64,000 nucleotides of DNA from Branchiostoma floridae. Lineage: Eukaryota; Chordata; Leptocardii; Amphioxiformes; Branchiostomatidae. Of this stretch, positions 52,432 through 63,499 are shown piece by piece. Positions within the stretch are counted from its first letter, which is position 1, and each line of letters begins with the position of its first letter. The position numbers and the translations under genes were made by a program. The notes beneath the pieces were generated by a model. The model searched no databases. It was not told the DNA's origin and worked only from the letters and a program-made list of their open reading frames with translations. Location of the stretch: assembly GCF_000003815.2 (NCBI RefSeq), contig NW_023365837.1:92145-156144 (forward strand), given 5' to 3'.

Positions 52432-55400
52432 ATGTCTGCCGCGGTGACGACAGAGGTTCCCGGCGTGAACTCCGCCATAGAACACATGATGGACCTGAAG
52501 GGGAGGATGAGGGGGGAGAAGTTCGGGTTCGAGGAGCCTGACGTCGGACACTTGGACGTCGTGGCTGCGGCGCTGAAGGAGCTGGACGGAGAGCGTCTTA
52601 AGGTTCACGATGTTCTGGAAGTCGAGACCATCAAAGCCAGTATCCTCAGGCATCAACTCATGTTCCTGCCGGAACAGATCCAGGCGGAAATCTCAGCAGC
52701 GGTAAGGCGTTGGAAAACTAGTATTTTACTATTTTTTTATTACACTTGTCAATTTGAAACTTTGAGGCCACTGAAAGGGTCTTCCTGTCAAAATAAAGGC
52801 TCCCAATGTGATTTTTATAGTACACATGTATTAAAATTGGAAATATTCTGGATGAGACAATCGGTACGATATTGACATTTACTTCACCATTCTAGCACAT
52901 TTGTATCATTATTTTGTACTTTCAGAGTTTCAAAAGAACCCTAAAACATGCAGACATTAATTTATAGGGCCCCGCAATAAATCAGCACAGAATCGAGCCA
53001 CTATCGGTTTACCGTCAGTAATTTTTTAACCCGTGAGGTCACTGAGCGAATTGAATCTGATCCGCCCATTCGCAAATCAAAACTGGCTTCGGTCAAGTGA
53101 CGATTATCTCCGGAAGCATTCAGGAATCAAAAATTTGAAATAATGGCACGTGCAGCGCTCAGATCTTCAATGAGTTCTCAGCACCCAAATTTTTCTCATC
53201 TTTGCTCAATAACGGTCGATATGCAGTGATATGCTGTGTTTAGATTTTTTTCAGTATTGACAACATGTTCTATTTCTAACCTGTACCTGCGTTACTTTAC
53301 TTAACAGGTGCAGTCAGCCCGCGACTCTAACGCAGCAGAGATGAACAGACTAAGAAACCAGCTGGAGAGCCTCACGAGGTCTATCGAGGAGCTCGAGAAG
53401 AAGTCTCAACTCCTGAAGAAGGAAAATGAGACGCTGCTTCCTGAACGAGACATTGTCAGGGTGGGTTGACTGTTCTGTTCCTGAGCATGCACGTGACATG
53501 AACTTTTATATCTCTACTGTCCCAAAAGTATCCTGTAGAGAAATTCAAATGTACAGAGGTGAGCTTGTATTGTCCAAGACTTCTTTGTGCATAAGTGTCC
53601 GTGTCCTCAGCACTGTGTACCCCCAATACTGTCCATACCACGAGTAGTGTCCATACCCCAAGTAGTGTTTGTACCCCCAGTACTGTCAGTACCCCCTGTA
53701 GTGTCCGTACCCCCAGTAGTGTCTGTACCCCCAGTAGTGTCTGTACCCCCAGTAGTGTCTGTACCCCCAGTAGTGTCCCTACCCCCAGTAGAGTCCGTAC
53801 TCCCAGTACTGTCGGTACCCCCAGTAGTGTCCGTACCCCCTGTAGTGTCCGTACCCCCAGTAGTGTCTGTACCCCCAGTAGTGTCTGTACCCCCAGTAGT
53901 GTCTGTACCCCCAGTAGTGTCCTTACCGCCAGTAGTGTCTGTACCCCCAGTACTGTCCGTACCCCCTGTAGTGTCCCTACCCCCAGTAGAGTCCGTACTC
54001 CCAGTACTGTCCGTACCCCCTGTAGTGTCCCTACCCCCAGTAGAGTCCGTACTCCCAGTACTGTCAGTACCCCCTGTAGTGTCCTTACCGCCAGTAGTGT
54101 CTGTACCCCCAGTACTGTCAGTACCCCCAGTAGTGTCCGTACCCCCAGTAGAGTCCGTACTCCCAGTACTGTCGGTACCCCCAGTAGTGTCCGTACCCCC
54201 TGTAGTGTCCGTACCCCCAGTAGTGTCTGTACCCCCAGTACTGTCAGTACCCCCAGTAGTGTCCCTACCCCCAGTAGAGTCCGTACTCCCAGTACTGTCG
54301 GTACCCCCAGTAGTGTCCGTACCCCCTGTAGTGTCCTTACCGCCAGTAGTGTCCGTACCCCCAGTAGTGTCTGTACCCCCAGTAGTGTCCTTACCGCCAG
54401 TAGTGTCTGTACCCCCAGTACTGTCTGTACCCCCTGTAGTGTCCCTACCCCCAGTAGAGTCCGTACCCCCAGTAGTGTCCGTACCCCCAGTAGTGTCCGT
54501 ACTCCCAGTAGTGTCCGTACCCCCAGTAGTGTCCGTACTCCCAGTAGTGTCCGTACCCCCAGTAGTGTCCTTACCGCCAGTAGTGTCCGTACCCCCAGTA
54601 GTGTCCGTACCCCCAGTGCTGTCGGTACCCCCAGTAGTGTCTGTACCCCCAGTAGTGTCCGTACCCCCTGTAGTGTCCCTACCACCAGTAGTGTCCGTAT
54701 CCCCAGTAGTGTCTGTACCCCCAGTAGTGTCCGTACCCCCAGTAGTGTCCCTACCCCCAGTAGAGTCCGTACTCCCAGTCAAGTGTTTGTACCCAAAGTT
54801 CTGATACATGTATATATGAATACTACTAAAAATGGAGCTGACTTTCCGGAGGGTGAATTTCGACACATCTTCAATGTTGGGAAGGTCTAGAAAGAAAGCT
54901 GGTTTTGATTCATACAAACATGTAAGTTAAGCTCCCTTTAGATTATCAGCCAGATTTGATTATCATTTAAGCAACTGAAGTCAAGAATTACTGACGTCTT
55001 TTTTTTTTCAAACCCACAGAACCAACATGACGAGATCATCTCCCAGCTAAATCAGCGCATGGCCGACAAGGCCGGGAAGCAGATCACGCTCAACGAAACA
55101 CGAGAGAAGCTTCGCGAGACCAACCAGGAAATCCTGGACGTGGAGCAGGCCATCGTCGACCTCAAAGAAGACATGATAGAAGAGCGAGCCAACGCAAGAC
55201 TCGAGAAGAAGCGTCTCAAAGACAACATCGCCGACACGCAAGTGAAGATCAAGGATCAGAAGGAGGCCAACGAGGGCCTGAAGAAACAGATCAGCACCCT
55301 GATGGAGGAACTCCTGGAGTCGGACACGAAGAACAGCGAGCAGAAGAAGACCATCCGGCGGTCGGAGAACATGGTGGAGCGGCTGGTGAGCCAGGTGCAG

Positions 55401-58400
55401 CACCTGGAGGAGCAGCTGGAGAAGGAACAGCTGGAGAATGTGCAGCTGGATAAGGAAGGGGACAGGCTGAAGGAGGAGTTCCAAAACGTCAAGAAGGACT
55501 TAACAGGTTTGAAGATGTTTTTTTGAAATCTATTAGATTAGAATGGTAACGCTGGTTCACCTTTATCCGAGGGTAACCTACATTCGTTGTTTGTAAGAAA
55601 AAACGTATTTAGGGATATGAAGTCAACGTACGGTGGCTTCAAATCGGAACATTTTGAAAATATGGCAAATTTGAAACCACAGTCCACAGATTTAATACTC
55701 CTAAATGTGCTGTTTTTAAAGACAACGGATAAAGGTCACCCCACGGATAAATGTGAACTAGTGTTATATCCCAAAAAGCAGTTACTTAAGCAACTGGATA
55801 TGATTTTGGAAACGGTCAGACGTTTCAACTAGCATCCACCAGTTTTCGTCAGTGACACTGAAGTGATCTGGAAGAAACAGGTCTTTAATACTCTAACTAT
55901 GCATGAAGACAATCTTAGATGTCCTATAGGAAACGTTGTATTGTAACTAAAACTAAAGACAATTTTAGGTTGAAGACAATTTGGATTCCAATAGAAAATA
56001 ATGGGTAAGGTAAAGTCAAGCTGAAGACAATTTTGGATTGTTGAAATGTCTGACCATTTCCAAAATCCAGTCGCTTGAGTAATTGCTTTTTGGCTTATCT
56101 TATTACCTGGATGTCTAACCTTCATATAAACCACATCATTGAAGGTTAGACATCCAGGTAACAAATGATAACAAAATAGAATGACGGTTAATTATTAAAA
56201 AACTACAGAACAATATTACAATTCAAAATCATCAGTAGCAGAGGTCAAACTCCATGTTTCACAAGGGTATGAAGTTTATGTATGTAATTGTGTGTACTGT
56301 AATGGTTGGTGGTTTGTATCTGTCTTTGAGTTGACCAAGTCCTCTAAATGTTTTCTAAACATTGACAGTGTGGATGAGCTGATGTGGTATGCATTGTGTG
56401 ACTGACAAACAAATGTTTACTACACCTGTACAGGTAAGAAAGCCGAGCTGCTGAAGAGGTTACAGGAGTTAGAGAATGAGTGTGGATGATCTGATGTTGG
56501 TATGCATCGTGTGACTGACAAACAAATATTTACTACACCTGTACAGGTAAGAAAGCCGAGCTGCTGAAGAGGTTACAGGAGTTGGAGGATGAGTGTGGAT
56601 GATCTGATGTGATGTTAACGTTGGTATGCATTGTGTGACTGACAATGTTTACTACACCTGTACAGGTAAGAAAGCCGAACTGCTGAAGAGGTTACAGGAG
56701 TTAGAGGATGAGTGTGGATGATCTGATGTGATGTTGATATGCTTTATGTGACTGACAAACAAATGTTTACTACACCTGTACAGGTAAGAAAGCCGAACTG
56801 CTGAAGAGGTTACAGGAGTTAGAGGATGAGACTCAGGAGGCTCTGGAGGAAAACCAGCAGGTGGAGTCGCGCAGGTCTCACCTGAAGGCGGAGACTAAGA
56901 AGGCTGTGGAGGAGATGGAGTACAGTGCAGCTAAACTGGAGGAGCTGCGGGAGATCTCTCGTCAGGGGAAGGCGGAGCTGACACGCCTCGCTGAGGAGAG
57001 CGCCAGACTGAGGATGGAGAACCAGGAGTTGGAGCAGGGCATCGAACAGCTGCAGGTCGGGCTGCATACTAACCCTAAACGTAACACTAATACTAGCCTG
57101 AGAAAATTAGCGTGGCGTCATGTGTGGCGTAACTGGTAGAGCATTCGGCTCAGAATCTAGAGGTCCTGAGTTCAATCCTTGCTGTGCCCCTGACATTGTG
57201 CCACTTACACTTCATCATTTCACCCAGGTGTAAAAGTGGGTACCTGACTTTGGTCGGGGGTATAAAAAAAAAGACCACCTTTACCTCCTGTCTGTACTGT
57301 GTATGTGGCACTGTTAATAGAAATTACTAAACTAGAGTGCAGTGCCACGTCGCCATTGAAAAAAAAAACAAATAGGAAAAAATGTTTCCATAATTATTCA
57401 AAAATAAAAATGTTTCCATATTTTAGAATGCATATTTGAAAAAGTTGGTTATGATCATTGCAGGAGAACCACAAGGCAGCTGTACAGATGCTGAACAAGC
57501 AGGTGGAGGAGTCCAGAGAACAGCTGACCAGGGAGCGCAACGATAGGTTCGAACTCCAGTCCAAGAAATCCGACACACACAAGGACCTGGAGGAATTCAG
57601 GGCAAGCAGTTCAAGGTACATGACTTGTATGCTCAGGATCCAAATGCCTGATTGTATATTATCATAACCAGTTCAATATTCACAAATTTACATACATGGG
57701 TGGCAGTATGCATACCTTTCCGACTTCCCAGTGCATTTGACTGTAAGTTCATCTGTGACGGTTAAGTGAACATTAAGTTACAATTTTAAACTCTATATCC
57801 GTACACAAAATAAAGCGCTTACCAACAAGCTTTCGATCAGTCCTCTGATCCTTATCAAGGTGAAATGCCCCAAAGTTGAAATGACCTAAAAGAGGCCACT
57901 TACATCAGAGCCCACCAACCTTCCCTCAACCGAGACGGGGGCCGATACCAACTTTCAAGCACCTTTGACCCTTTGTTAATGTCACACTTCTGGTCTGGAT
58001 GTGTGACTTAGGCTTTGTGTCATTTCAACTTGATAAGAATCAGAGGTCTGATCAAAAGCTTGTTGGCAAGCGCTTTATTTTGTGTACGGATATAGAGTTT
58101 AAAATTGTAACAATTTCCAGTGCACTTTTTGTTTGAGGACACAAATTTCTCAACACCGTGTTGTATTCTATATATATTCAACGAGGTCATTTACCTTTTT
58201 ATGTTGTCAGGTTTATGGGGGAGATGAATCGGAGAATGGAGGAGGGGAAGAACAAACACATCCAGCTAACAGAGGAGGGTAAAAGGCTACAGAAGGAGAC
58301 TATAGAGGACCAACAGGCCATCAAGAAACTCAAGTCCAACATCAAGGCTGCTGAGAAGAGCTACAAGGAAATGGAGAAATCTTCCAAAGGAGAGATCGAA

Positions 58401-59237
58401 GGTTTGGAGCAGAGCGTTAGCAAACTTGAGAAGGGCATAGAAGACATTGGGAAGGAGCTAGAGGAGAAGACGCCCATGTGCGACACTTTTGAGGCAGAAT
58501 TTAAGGAGATCAGTAAAGAGTACGAAGAGAGGAAGAAGTACGTGGTCCAGAGTAAGAACAAGAAGAGCGGACTGGAGGATGCGGTGAACAGGGCAAAGAG
58601 GCAGATCGAAAAGATGTCTCACCCGAGGGGGAAGCTACAGGACGATCTGAAAAGCGGCCGGGCCTCCGCGTTACAACAGCTGCGAGACCACGCAGCCGAG
58701 GTCAGGAGCGTGGAACAGGACATCTACGAATCGGGACGGAAGCTCGAGCAGGTGGTCGACGAGAACAAGCGGTTCAAGGCAGCGAACAAAAATTTGCAGA
58801 ACGAGATCGTGGGACTGAAGGAGGATATCGAAAGGAATAAAAGCCAAAGGGACAGACTAGAGGAGATCTCAGCTCTACTGAAGGGACAGGTAGTGGAGGG
58901 CTGGGTTAGTGACATTGCAGCACAGAAGGAAAGTGCTGAGAGAGACAGCCAGATATTAGAAGACATCTCCTCCTTACAGGAGAAGAGTAAAGAGAGAGAG
59001 CAGAAGCTGACCGATATTACGTCCAAGCTAGAAGGCGAGCTAGGGTTGCTGGTCAGTTTTCTGGACAATGTGGCCAGCAGGCGACCGGTGGACACGCGAC
59101 AGAGCATGAGACCGGACGACGGCGCGCCTGTGGACTCGCAGCCTGTCGTTCTTACGAGGACTGGGAGGCGACAGGTGAAACGGCCGTCTCTAGCACCATC
59201 CAATCCTACGGCACCACTGTCCAACTGGAAACCTTAA
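52432..59237 (+). CDS. CCDC175: CCDC175-like coiled-coil protein, six exons
   Basis: Exons 52432-52701, 53308-53460, 55020-55506, 56784-57055, 57464-57615 and 58211-59237 (stop TAA) total 2361 nt, giving 786 aa; phases close exactly. Human CCDC175 is of near-equal length. Nearly the whole chain from about residue 95 to 720 is coiled coil (heptads of Leu with Glu/Lys). The order of motifs agrees with that family: LEVETIKAS..LPEQIQAE, then LNQRM.DKA..ITLNETREK, then KEREQKLTDI near the end. The assignment rests on recalled family motifs, so the name is provisional; 'long coiled-coil protein' is certain. Function is not established. The C-terminal 60 residues are a basic, Pro/Ser-rich tail. Intron 2 holds a large minisatellite and intron 3 a tandem duplication of the start of exon 4. 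Confidence 0.8.
53640..54785. repeat. 18-bp minisatellite (gtccgtacccccagtagt)
   Basis: About 63 copies with recurrent variants (ccctac, ccttacc, agagtcc, tactgtc). The unit length is a multiple of three and lacks stops, so very long frames open on both strands. It lies in intron 2 of the CCDC175-like gene and is not coding. Confidence 0.95.
55546..55768. mobile_element. MITE with TIR like GTAACGCTgGTTCAC, copy 2
   Basis: Left 'gtaacgctggttcaccttta' and right 'gtgaactagtgttata'. Same family as 6971-7194. It begins only 40 bp after exon 3. Confidence 0.65.
56103..56161. repeat. Perfect 22-bp hairpin
   Basis: TTACCTGGATGTCTAACCTT continues to 22 bases and is exactly mirrored at 56140-56161, with a 15-base loop. 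Intron 3 of the CCDC175-like gene. Confidence 0.9.
56368..56831 (+). repeat. Fourfold tandem duplication of an intron end plus exon start
   Basis: Units of 113-119 bp contain the acceptor 'cacctgtacag' and the first roughly 45 bases of exon 4. The copies of the exon start are at 56434, 56547, 56666 and 56784. Only the last runs into the full exon; the first three run into TGA after GAGTGTGGA. Confidence 0.9.
57106..57335 (+). mobile_element. tRNA-derived SINE, copy 2
   Basis: 'tggcgtaactggtagagcat' (A-box region), 'ggtcctgagttcaatcc' (B box), then 'cacccaggtgtaaaagtggg' and 'tgtactgtgtatgtggcact'. Intron 4 of the CCDC175-like gene. Confidence 0.75.
57735..58125 (+). mobile_element. Penelope-derived fragment with inverted ends
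   Basis: 'tatatccgtacacaaaataa' at the left is mirrored by 'ttattttgtgtacggatata' at the right. Between them lies diverged QPSLNRDGG coding sequence ('ccttccctcaaccgagacgg'). In the last intron of the CCDC175-like gene. Confidence 0.7.
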
Positions 59238-59760
59238 ACCCAGTCTGCTGGTCGTCTACTGCCATATTGTCCAGAAAATACCCTTGTAGCGTAGCAAGCT
59301 TTCCTGCTTCTGTATTCCACTGCTTCTGCATTCCACTTCAGTATCATTTCCACTACTAAATGATCTGGTCTTTACATTTTTTCCCTTCTTAAATGGCTTG
59401 CAAAGTATAATCTTTGCTCATACTTGTATTATACCACTTCTGGTGTAAACTGTAACATGCTATTCACAATTCCAAACTTCCATATTACTGCTTTACAGGT
59501 AACATGTCATGCTTGCTTACATTTTCAAACTGTATTTGGAGACTGTCATCTGGATTCTTTTCTGTACCACTCAAAACTTGCACACAATAGAAGAATCTGA
59601 CCACAATGTCTTTGCCTTCCTAATAAGAAAACTTTATTAACATGTTGTTATAAAAATATCAAAAGTTGTACGGATTCATAAAAATGTTTTTTTTTCCTGT
59701 ATACGATGGATACAGATTGTAACATTGATAATGTTGTTCAACCGTGTAATAAATTCATCC
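59238..59760 (+). other. 3' UTR of the CCDC175-like gene, AATAAA at 59748-59753
   Basis: AT-rich, non-coding. The poly(A) signal AATAAA lies at 59748-59753. Confidence 0.5.
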
Positions 59761-60115
59761 ATGATCCATACTGTTGCATAGGTAAAAACTGCTCCTTATT
59801 GTCTCTTTGAACACTCAACTATGAACATTGATAGTAAAACACACAACCAAAAAACAAATATTTCCAATTCCTACATTCTAATATCCAAGTCGCTCTACAT
59901 GTATTCACACAAATTACTACTAAAAACAAACATCTCCAATTTCTACATTCTAATATCTGAGTTGCATATTTACACAAATTACTCCTCAAAATCACTGAGG
60001 TATTTTCCATGTTGGCATTCATTTTTGTCACAGAATTGCATCATTTTGTCCTGTGGCCTGTCATATTTTCTTAATCTTAGAAACAAATCAGTACAGCTGC
60101 CTACAAAGTACATAA

Positions 60116-60698
60116 GGCCACATACACCATTCTAATTTTTTGGTTGTCGGACATTTGTGTGTGTAACTTTAAAGCAAGAGGGTAGTGTGAAAACTGGAAT
60201 GTAAACTTGGACCTGACACCATCCATTCTCTGGAACGAATTTCTGGAGAGTCTCACAGAACATAGAAGCTGTTACAAAATAGGACATATAGAATAATTCT
60301 GAGGTAGAAACTATGGTAGCTACATTAATTTTGTACATGTATGACAAAGCCTTAGAGCTGAGCCTATCTCTTACTTTCCTGTACCTGAGACACCAATAAG
60401 CTGAGTACCTGTCTATATATAAATCCCCTACCTTCTCTTGTTGGATGCCTCCGAAAAACACGGAAGCTAACACAGCAGAAAACTAAGAACAATCACAATT
60501 GAACACATCTGCAGAACTTCAAGATTTAAGAATAGCATGGATCTTAATGAATTTCAAGTTAAAGGAAATACTCTCTGTCTCATACCCCAATTTAGAGAGA
60601 TAAGGCCACAATGACCGCCCCTTCACTGTTTTTATACTGATATTTCAATCTGCCAAATTTTTCAAAACACAAAACCAAGAAATTAAATTGTTGTGGCC
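60116..60698. mobile_element. Harbinger-like MITE GGCCACA, copy C
   Basis: 'ggccacatacaccattctaa' left and 'aaattaaattgttgtggcc' right; flanks TAA and TAC. It is longer than copies A and B (583 bp). It abuts the kelch gene stop. Confidence 0.55.
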
Positions 60699-60718
60699 TA
60701 CAGCTCCTGATGATGACT

Positions 60719-62347
60719 CTACCAACACCACGTGTCTCCCACCGCAGTTCCACATGCATCATGGGAGACTGTGTGTCTGTGTAGCTGGTTGAAGAAGTGG
60801 CCGTTGTTGTCCCCCCCACCAAAGATGAGGATGACCTGCCTGTTGTAGTCCTCCTGGTTCTCCTTGTCCTGTACAGTCCTGGGGAGAGCCAGACCCTGGT
60901 GGCCACAACATGGGCTTATGGGCACTGTGTCAGCCAGGGCGCTCCAACTACAGGTGTCTAGTAGGGGGGAAAGTATGGCTCTTAGTTAAAATGTTGGCAC
61001 AATTACATGATGACACATTGCTGTACCACGTCCTTATGTGTGTCATCTGCACACTTTTGACATCCTCCTACGCAGGGACATCCAACAGCCAAACTGCCTG
61101 TCTGGATGTGCCCTGCTCTTTCAACCGTCACTCTTAGTTCCTGACGACGTCCCCCCCAAACCAGCTGTCAACCAATCAGAGAATAGGCTTTCCGTTTTCA
61201 AACGCTGTCTCGCATGTATAAGGGTAGCCTGTGTTTATACAATCTCTCGCTGGCTGGGGATAATGACCCCTGGGGCGGCGGCAATGCTATAGGCCCGGCT
61301 GCTAGGAGCGCGATTTTAGTCAGGCTAGTATAAGGGTAACCTCCTAATATTTATAAGCAGGGCAGTCAGGAACTAAGAGTGACGGATGAAAGAGCAGGGC
61401 ACATCCAGACAGGCAGTTTGGCTGTTGGATGTTCCTATTAGGAGGATGACTTTTGACAGATGAGCCGAGAGGTTTGGTGTGCGTCACTCCATCGTAAAGG
61501 TAAGTTGTGCCCCTCCAAATCTGGAACCTCTTGGTCCTGAGCTCAATGCTCTATCAGTTATGCCGCACCTACGCCACCCTTCCAGTACAAAAACACAACA
61601 TGAAAATCATTTCGATCCGTCAACACTTTCTTCAGTCATTCTTAAGGCACTAGGGGGTCCAAACCTACACCACTTACTCTCTGTTCCAAGAGCTTAGTAT
61701 TGAGCTTTGAAAAAAAAGACCAGAGTCTGTCTATCACACAGTACAAGATATCATAACCAGAAATTTCATTTATTTTATTTAGCCAGGTATGCACACTCAG
61801 GGCAAAAGCCCTGTTTTTCAGGAGAACCTGGTACACCAAACTTCACAACTATTCACTCCAACAAACATATAATTACAAAACACAACTATTCACTCCGACA
61901 AACATAGTACTAGCATAATTACAAAACAGGGCTCGAAATACTGGGTGCAGGTGCACCCAAAATTGGAACTGTGCACCCAATTATTTAAGTGGTGCACCCC
62001 AAATATTTTTGGTGCACCCAATTTTTTAAGCTGGGTGCACCAGTGCACCTAAGCCCAAAAATGAATTTCGAGCCCTGCAAAAACAGAACAACAATGCATC
62101 ATAACATAAATTCTTAACTATGGCTTCTACTGTGCTGAAACACACTGCAACGCACAGGTGAGTGATACGTCCAGAATCAAACTCACAGCTTCCAGAGGCA
62201 GGGCCACTAACTTTTGCACCACGCACATTACTTAATATTAACATCTTACCCAGTGAGAAGATGAAGGAATCTCCCATGACTTCATCCCCATCATATCCTC
62301 CATGGACCAGGAAGCTGTTACTGCTCAGGGGAACTGCTGTGTGCCAA
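60719..62347 (-). CDS. Kelch-repeat protein, 3' exons (partial model)
   Basis: Two minus-strand exons are clear. Exon 62250-62347 encodes WHTAVPL..NSFLVHGGYDG..MGDSFIFSL, a kelch blade. Exon 60719-60947 encodes WSALADTVPISPCCGHQGLA, then ILIFGGGDNNGHFFNQLHR, another blade, and ends with TAG. Their phases do not join directly, so a short exon between them is missing, or the last exon begins at a later acceptor. A possible upstream exon is 63440-63480, which is phase-compatible. Kelch blades form beta-propellers used for protein binding. Which kelch family this is cannot be told from two blades. Other 5' exons are not recognised or lie beyond the window. Confidence 0.6.
61042..61462. repeat. 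Foldback repeat with about 100-bp arms
   Basis: 'acatccaacagccaaactgc' in the left arm (61042-61145) is mirrored by 'gcagtttggctgttggatgt' in the right arm (61362-61462). In the kelch gene intron. Confidence 0.7.
61500..61580 (-). mobile_element. SINE head fragment
   Basis: The minus strand reads GGCATAACTGATAGAGCATT, matching the A-box region of the two SINEs. The body is absent. Confidence 0.45.
61927..62077. mobile_element. MITE, 'gtgcaccc' subfamily, complete
   Basis: Left CAGGGCTCGAAATACTGGG and right ATTTCGAGCCCTG. CAAAA on both sides (61922-61926, 62078-62082). Interior of 'ggtgcaccc' motifs, 151 bp. Confidence 0.75.
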
Positions 62348-62404
62348 CTAGGAACAGACAAAAATATTCTCAACAGTCATGACAAAAGTTAGCAACAGGA
62401 GAGA

Positions 62405-63010
62405 GACAGATGGGATACAACACGATGTGTTAGATGTGATCTGCTGTATCACCAGAGCTACCAGACCAACCGCGGATATGAAACATCAAATGGCCGAACT
62501 CTGAAAGGTGATCTGACCTGTGTGAGGGCTTATTACCTAGAGTAATGCGGAATAAACAGTGTTGTATTTCATTCATGCCATACCAGGGCTCTAGCCAGCG
62601 TCCGTTTTTCCGTCGCTGCGTGTGACGGAAAAATTTTAAAACCAATCCGTCAACTTTGACGGACAAAAAGCTCCTTGGTGGAAGCTACAGGCTGCTTGGG
62701 GACACCGTCCACGGCCGTAGAAGTCACACTGTTTGTTTTGCTATTGTTATGATTGTTGACAATGTGTGTCGGCGTCTTTTTGCATACAATAATCTCATTA
62801 AAACCCGTTTTTCAAGGTCTCAGTTCAGTCTCTCTAACTCCTGGAATAGTGTTTTCGCGACAATGGGAATTGGCTGACGGAAAAAAATGTCGAGCTGGCT
62901 AGAGCCCTGTGCCATACCCATCTGAGAAAACACACGTTTCAAAGCTAAGTTGAGGTAAATCCACATCATCCAACAAAAAAATTGTAACAACAGCAATTTC
63001 AACATTAAAA
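62405..63010 (+). repeat. Interspersed repeat 'acaacacgatgt...gtgttg' carrying a nested hAT-like MITE
   Basis: 'acaacacgatgtgttagatg', 'gcggaataaacagtgttgta' and 'gagaaaacacacgtttcaaa' follow the order of the copy at 47555-47770. The 62584-62909 element lies between the last two. Confidence 0.55.
62584..62909. mobile_element. hAT-like MITE, CAGGGCTCTAGCCAGC TIR, perfect 8-bp TSD
   Basis: Left CAGGGCTCTAGCCAGC and right GCTGGCTAGAGCCCTG. TGCCATAC is duplicated exactly (62576-62583, 62910-62917). Length 326 bp. Confidence 0.9.
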
Positions 63011-63499
63011 TTTTCGACAGGAACATACTCTGCCCATTCAAAGTGCATTCGCATTATAATGAAAGTTCGAATCTGTGTAGAAGAATGCTCTAGACAGGCA
63101 GTTACACTAAGTTTGTAATCCTGTTTTGCTGCCATCCTATGTAAATAATCTTATGTACTACAACCAGTCTTTTCCATCCACCTACATCTTTACTTTAGGT
63201 TCCGAGAACCTGTGTAGCTATTCCGAAAATAAATTTCGAGCTACACCTTATCAAACTTCAGACAAACAGGACTTGGTATATGACTGATTTGTATACTTGT
63301 ATGCTTATTTGTGATGACTTCACTATTAACATCTATTATCATAATACCGGTACGTTTACGACGATTTCTCTAGCCATACTGATTTGACAAATTGTCAACG
63401 CATCATTTTCTCCAGTTACATGTTGCTGTTATAGGTTACCCTTGCCACTTCTTCTGTGTAACTTTTCTGCCACTCTTGTCCTGCTAAAAGCGCAATATT

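Noticed and set aside
53640-54785. CRISPR-like array
   Set aside because: Units are contiguous with no unique spacers, in an animal intron.
53456-54917. Very long open frames on both strands over the 18-bp array
   Set aside because: They are by-products of a stop-free 18-bp unit in an intron; the true CCDC175-like frame skips the region with good splice sites.
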